Shown here in pieces: positions 59,133 through 64,000 of a DNA stretch of 64,000 nucleotides. Within the stretch, counting starts at the first letter, position 1. Every line of letters starts with the position of its first letter. Made by a program: the position numbers and the translations under genes. Source of the DNA: Physella acuta (taxonomy: Eukaryota > Mollusca > Gastropoda > Physidae); the NCBI RefSeq assembly GCF_028476545.1, contig NW_026733898.1, positions 1 through 64,000 of the forward strand, given 5' to 3'. The notes under the pieces are model-generated. The model searched no databases. It saw only the letters and a list, made by a program, of their open reading frames with translations, and had not been told where the DNA came from.

Positions 59133-59305
59133 GACTCTGGTAGAGTTTTTATTGACGGGAGGGGGGGGGGGGGGGACGACGACGACGACGACACTGATAG
59201 AAGTATATATTTTCTATATAAATTCCATTTCGGGGTTGGGGGGGGGGATTAGACTTTCTTTGGTAAGGGGGGTGGGGGAGATGCCTGGAAAAATCTCTGG
59301 TGGTA
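59133..59305. mobile_element. Worn hAT-like MITE, CAGAGTTTCTTCC family
   Basis: The core GAAGTATATATTTTCTATAT and AATTCCATTTCGGGG, and the right end ATGCCTGGAAAAATCTCTGG, match 32798-33029. The left end is degraded, and a (GAC)6 run follows it. No clear duplication. Confidence 0.65.
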
Positions 59306-59535
59306 CATGAAACTTTCACAATGTTGGTACCTGCTTTCTTAAAAGAGTTATGTGTCTTATATCGAGTGCTTGTGTGACCCCTATCAATAACTTTTACATT
59401 TTTTTGTGTACAAAGTGCTTTGAGTTTATAAAACTAATCTATGTTTCTTGAAAAACGTTTGGGTGTTATACACGGTACTTAGTTTTTTTTAAAAAGTGAT
59501 TTTCCTTATTTTCGATCTATTGGATATACGTAGTA
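59306..59535. other. No gene seen
   Basis: AT-rich. Confidence 0.4.
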
Positions 59536-59539
59536 GAGT

Positions 59540-59706
59540 TCATTTTTCTTGACCTCGGCATATGAAAGGATGGTGTAGTCAGCTCTATGCCCAGCCGCCT
59601 TTACTTTCCCCATTAAAGATCGGTGGAGTAATAGACGTCACAAGACTGAAATGGAGACCATCGGGCTAGCAGCCAAACGCGCTACCATTCGACCATGCCA
59701 TCCCAC
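59540..59706 (-). repeat. tRNA-headed SINE, minus strand
   Basis: On plus: GGATGGTGTAGTCAGCTCTA, CCGCCTTTACTTTCCCC, CTAGCAGCCAAACGCGCTAC, CATTCGACCATGCCATCCCA (reverse A box). Confidence 0.72.
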
Positions 59707-60077
59707 AGTTATCTATAACTTTAAAGTACTTTTTATTTCTAGCTCAGATAACTCTTGACTCTTTTTTCAAATTTCTCTATGTCCCCCTACATACTTATTT
59801 GGCGTTTTGTACAAAGTACTCAACCATTTAGTCCACACTACTTTAAGCTCATGTTGTCCATATATCACTGTTTGCTGAAGTACAAGGAGAAAACGCGCCT
59901 GAGGCTGTACCCAGCAATGCCTTGCCTTTACCGACCACGTGATCACAACACGCATTGTCTCCTGGTCGGAGAGCCGGTGTATCGAGTTTCTTACCAGTGT
60001 GGTGTTAGGCTCATTAATTAGTCAGCCCGCTAATGAGACAGTGTGTCACGGATGTTCGCCAGTACAAACATAGTTTG
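59707..60077. other. No gene seen
   Basis: Unassigned; contains GACCACGTGATCAC near 59934. Confidence 0.4.
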
Positions 60078-60115
60078 TGACTGTTGGGTTGTCGTCCTTG
60101 GGTTCTGGTGGGGTT

Positions 60116-61712
60116 TGTTTGTGTTGGGGTAGCGGTGGTGGACAGGTGTGTAGGTGGTGGGCGGGTGGGTGTTGGTCTTGTGGGTGGTGGACGGGTGGGT
60201 GTTGGTCTTGTGGGTGGTGGACGGGTGGGTGTTGGTCTTGTGGGTGGTGGACGGGTGGGTGTTGGTCTTGTGGGTGGTGGACGGGTGGGTGTTGGTCTTG
60301 TGGGTGGTGGACGTGTGGGTGTTGGTCTTGTGGGTGGTGGACGTGTGGGTGTTGGTCTTGTGGGTGGTGGACGGGTGGGTGGTGGGCGGGTGCGTGTTGG
60401 TCTTGTGGGTGGTGGACGTGTGGGTGTTGGTCTTGTGGGTGGTGGACGTGTGGGTGTTGGTCTTGTGGGTGGTGGACGGGTGGGTGGTGGGCGGGTGCGT
60501 GTTGGTCTTGTGGACGGGTGGGTGCTGGTCTTGTGGGTGGTGGACGTGTGGGTGTTGGTCTTGTGGGTGGTGGACGGGTGGGTGGTGGGCGGGTGCGTGT
60601 TGGTCTTGTGGGTGGTGGACGTGTGGGTGGTGGACGGGTAGGTGTTGGTCTTGTGGGTGGTGGACGTGTGGGTGTTGGTCTTGTGGGTGGTGGACGGGTG
60701 GGTGTTGGTCTTGTGGGTGGTGGGCGGGTGCGTGTTGGTCTTGTGGACGGGTGGGTGCTGGTCTTGTGGGTGGTGGACGGGTGGGTGGTGGGCGGGTGCG
60801 TGTTGGTCTTGTGGGTGGTGGACGTGTGGGTGGTGGACGGGTAGGTGTTGGTCTTGTGGGTGGTGGACGTGTGGGTGTTGGTCTTGTGGGTGGTGGACGG
60901 GTGGGTGTTGGTCTTGTGGGTGGTGGAGGGGTGGGTGGTGGGTGGGTGCGTGTTGGTCTTGTGGACGGGTGGGTGTTGGTCTTGTGGGTGGTGGAGGGGT
61001 GGGTGTTGGTCTTGTGGGTGGTGGACGGGTGGGTGTTGGTCTTGTGGGTGGTGGACGGGTGGGTGTTGGTCTTGCGGGTGGTGGACGGGTGGGTGGTGGG
61101 TGGGTGCGTGTTGGTCTTGTGGACGGGTGGGTGTTGGTCTTGTGGGTGGTGGAGGGGTGGGTGTTGGTCTTGTGGGTGGTGGACGGGTGGGTGTTGGTCT
61201 TGTGGGTGGTGGACGGGTGGGTGTTGGTCTTGCGGGTGGTGTACGGGTGGGTGTTGGTCATCTGGGTGTTGGTCTTGTGGGTGGTGGACGGGTGGGTGTT
61301 GGTCTTGTGGGTGGTGGACGGGTAGGTGTTGGTCTTGTGGGTGGTGGACGGGTGGGTGTTGGTCTTGTGGATGGTGGACGGGTGGGTGTTGGTCTTGTGG
61401 ACGGGTGGGTGTTGGTCTTGTGGGTGGTGGGCGGGTGTGTGTTGGTCTTGTGAGTGGTGGACGGGTGAGTGTTGGTCTTGTGGGTGGTGGGCGGGTGGGT
61501 GTTGGTCTTGTGGGTGGTGGACGGGTGGGTGGTGGTCTTGTGGATGGTGGACGGGTGGGTGTTGGTCTTGTGGACGGGTGGGTGTTGGTCTTGTGGGTGG
61601 TGGGCGGGTGTGTGTTGGTCTTGTGAGTGGTGGACGGGTGAGTGTTGGTCTTGTGGGTGGTGGGCGGGTGGGTGTTGGTCTTGTGGGTGGTGGACGGGTA
61701 CGTGGGTCGGTT
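60116..61712 (+). repeat. G-rich 30-bp minisatellite, ~1.6 kb
   Basis: The basic unit is GTGTTGGTCTTGTGGGTGGT followed by GGACGGGTGG. A ~23-bp short unit (lacking GTGGTGG) and GGGCGGGTGC variants recur in blocks, so there is higher-order structure. The unit is 30 bp and stop-free in several frames on both strands, so frames up to 701 codons are artefacts. All G-runs lie on the plus strand. Confidence 0.97.
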
Positions 61713-62097
61713 CCAAGCCAGGGCGCCGTGTGCTGTTGGTTGGTACCAGGCCAGCAGGCCAGGGCGCCGTGTGCTGTTGATTGGTGCCAGGCCAGGGCGC
61801 CGTGTGCTGTTGATTGGTGCCAGGCCAGGGCGCCGTGTGCTGTTTGTTGGTGCCAGGCCAGCAGGCCAGGGCGCCGTGTGCTGTTGATTGGTGCCAGGCC
61901 AGGGCGCCGTGTGCTGTTTGTTGGTGCCAGGCCAGCAGGCCAGGGCGCCGTGTGCTGTTTGTTGGTGCCAGGCCAGCAGGCCAGGGCGCCGTGTGCTGTT
62001 GATTGGTGCCAGGCCAGGGCGCCGTGTGCTGTTGGTTGGTGCCAGGCCAGGGCGCCGTGTGCTGTTGGTTGGTGCCAGGCCAGGGCGCCGTGGGTAA
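61713..62097 (+). repeat. GC-rich 33-bp minisatellite, ~11 units
   Basis: Unit TGTTGATTGGTGCCAGGCCA plus GGGCGCCGTGTGC. Four units carry a ~9-bp insert that duplicates CAGGCCAG. It directly abuts the 30-bp array. Confidence 0.95.
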
Positions 62098-62515
62098 TGT
62101 GTTCTACAGTGCGTCAAACCATAAACAATCCACATTGTTATAAGAGACTAGACCTAATGAACACCAGTGTTGCCGAGACTAAAATTTGATACACTCGTGT
62201 CCGGCTGTCCATCTAACACGGACTGACCGCTCGCCTAATCCTGGCTGTGGACGGCCATTATTCTAGTCCACGAGTGTTGCCTCCTTACGATAATAAAGAC
62301 TTTAGCCAGCGGCGTATCACAACATTTCAGTCGTGTCTGCCTTGGCAGCCCCCAGACTTATTTACCATCACCCCCAACCGATCGACATTTTAACTTGGCA
62401 CACTCCAGGTTTTGGGATATTAGATTAGCCGTATCCCTACACTTTTAGTTTCACGTTCAAAGTAACTTGTTATTTAAACGTTTGGTTAACGTTTAATAAT
62501 AAGCATTGAATGGAG
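62098..62515. other. No gene seen
   Basis: Unassigned; CAGCGGCGTATCACAAC near 62311 may be a MITE end fragment. Confidence 0.4.
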
Positions 62516-62519
62516 TTTT

Positions 62520-63355
62520 TAAAAAATTTAAACGATTAGTTTTACGAATTGAATGAAAGTATTTTATCTATAGAAGTTGTGTGTACATTAAATTATAAGA
62601 CGTACTGGAAATGTAGTGTGCACACAATGGTTAAATTACACAAATTGATTGGAATGTAGACAAAGGTTAAATTATAAGAGATTAAATTTAAAGAAACGTT
62701 GTGCAGATACAAATTATAAGAATTGAATGAAATGGTGTGTATACAAATGTAAATTTACAAGAGATCAATTAAAAATGTGTATACACAAACGTTAATTTAT
62801 TAGATTTAAATGAAATGGTTTGTACACACTAACGTTAAATTATAAGAGTTGAATGAAACTGTATACGCTAGCGTTAAATTATAAAATTTGAATGAAATTG
62901 TATGTATACGCGAGCGTTAAATTATAAGATTTGAATGCAATTGTATGTATACGCGAGCGTTAAATTATAAGATTTGAATGAAATTGTATGTATACGCTGG
63001 CGTTAAATTATAAGATTTGAATGAAATTGTATGTATACGCGAGCGTTAAATTATAAGATTTGAATGAAATTGTATGTATACGCTGGCGTTAAATTCTAAG
63101 ATTTGAATGAAATTGTATGTATACGCTAGCGTTAAATTATAAGATTTGAATGAAATTGTATGTATACGCGAGCGTTAAATTATAAGATTTGAATGAAATT
63201 GTATGTATACGCGAGCGTTAAATTATAAGATTTGAATGAAATTGTATGTATACGCGAGCGTTAAATTATAAGATTTGAATGAAATTGTATGTATACGCGA
63301 GCGTTAAATTATAAGATTTGAATGAAATTGTATGTATACGCGAGCGTTAAAGAGT
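62520..63355 (+). repeat. 43-bp satellite, ~12 good units plus decayed ones
   Basis: GAGCGTTAAATTATAAGATT plus TGAATGAAATTGTATGTATACGC. Units from about 62870 to 63355 are nearly uniform; those upstream decay gradually. Junctions alternate between ACGCGAGCG, ACGCTGGCG and ACGCTAGCG. Confidence 0.95.
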
Positions 63356-64000
63356 TAAATGAAATGTTGTTTACACACAAACGCCTCACACCCATCAAAC
63401 CCATGTGTGTCTGTGTATGGCGCTAATCAGGAAAGACAAGACATCCTCGAATATCTTGTTTCTAACGATAATGAAATGACGCACATTGTTCTCCATAGGC
63501 CAACGTATCAATTACATCCCGCCCTTCCAGGGGAGAGAAACCCTATCCGTGTTAATCATAGATAGTCCACTTAGTTATCCTATTCAGGGGAGTGAACCCT
63601 ACAGTGTAAACATTGGAATAAATAATCGGGTGAAAAAAAAGAACAGTATTGACTTTATTGACAACGTTATTAAAAAGGGCGTGAAACAGCTAACTAGTGT
63701 CACTTAATGAGAGTTGCCGTACTTGGTTATTACGTGTTTTTTTTTTTTTTTAAATTTAGTCTTGTCATTTTTGCAATTAGGCGTTAAATGTGTGTGACAC
63801 AATAAAAACACAGTAGCGAGGAATTGTTTCTAGCTAAAAGGTAGCGTGTGAGTACTGATATTGTTAGCCCATTTACCTGGTTTTTAAGGCAATTGAATCT
63901 GATAAAATATAGGCCTACACATCCTTTTTTTTTTTTTTTGTAAATCAGAAATTACTAATTTCCATTTTCATGTTTAAAAATAAAATTGTAGTATGAAAAA
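63356..64000. other. No gene seen
   Basis: Unassigned. GGGGAGAGAAACCCTA (~63530) and GGGGAGTGAACCCTACAG (~63588) form a loose duplication. Confidence 0.4.

Noticed and set aside
59755-60021. 88-codon plus frame next to a SINE
   Set aside because: No domain, splice or promoter support; overlapped by an equally open minus frame.
60014-62189. Open frames up to 701 codons on both strands (His/Pro/Thr-rich or Gly/Val/Trp-rich)
   Set aside because: They lie in 30-bp and 33-bp tandem arrays whose unit lengths are multiples of three and lack stops; composition is pure repeat and both strands are open at once.

Overview
This is eukaryotic, intergenic or intronic-type DNA, very rich in repeats and poor in genes. 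I infer a mollusc, most likely a gastropod. The grounds are tRNA-headed SINEs with GAAGAAG tails, many MITEs, abundant (TA)n, poly-G and GT/CA arrays, and the recurrent short motif TTATCTCCCCTT. That last point rests on my memory of mollusc genomes and was not checked by a search. No bacterial-style operons, rRNA or functional tRNA genes are visible.

Layout. 1-1660 holds G-rich minisatellite and unannotated DNA. 1747-8162 is a young Ty3/Gypsy-type LTR retrotransposon fossil on the minus strand with two 705-bp LTRs; it sits inside the (TA)n core of an older inverted repeat. 8.3-17 kb holds a two-unit dispersed repeat with a hairpin, G-rich minisatellites, SINE tails and three promoter-like CpG patches (10.2, 14.3 and 15.9 kb). 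17.3-20 kb is a telomere-like 42-bp satellite, split by a hAT-like MITE, followed by a GTGTAATG array broken by SINEs. 20-33 kb is a dense field of MITEs, many with exact target-site duplications, plus a fold-back element, two copies of a ~475-bp repeat, a 650-bp tandem duplication carrying perfect 106-nt palindromes, and a MITE nested in a MITE. 33-39 kb is AT-rich, less repetitive, and the best candidate for a real gene: a promoter-like patch near 34.7 kb is followed by a 29-codon membrane microprotein reading frame at 36109-36198 and possible further exons. 39-51 kb is again MITEs, SINEs, long (TA)n tracts, an 86-bp satellite, a 141-nt-armed palindrome and two adjoining minisatellites. 51-64 kb has tetranucleotide arrays, a hydrophobic 129-codon reading frame, a SINE-head array, a 1.6-kb G-rich 30-bp array, a 33-bp GC-rich array and a 43-bp AT-rich array.

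No set of genes works together here. Most long open frames are by-products of tandem repeats whose unit length is a multiple of three and lacks stops. The items most worth following are the palindromic duplication whose 44-nt spacer is exactly inverted between copies (27873-29174), the microprotein candidate, the staggered copies of the LTR/primer-site junction, and the MITE families with intact 8-bp duplications.
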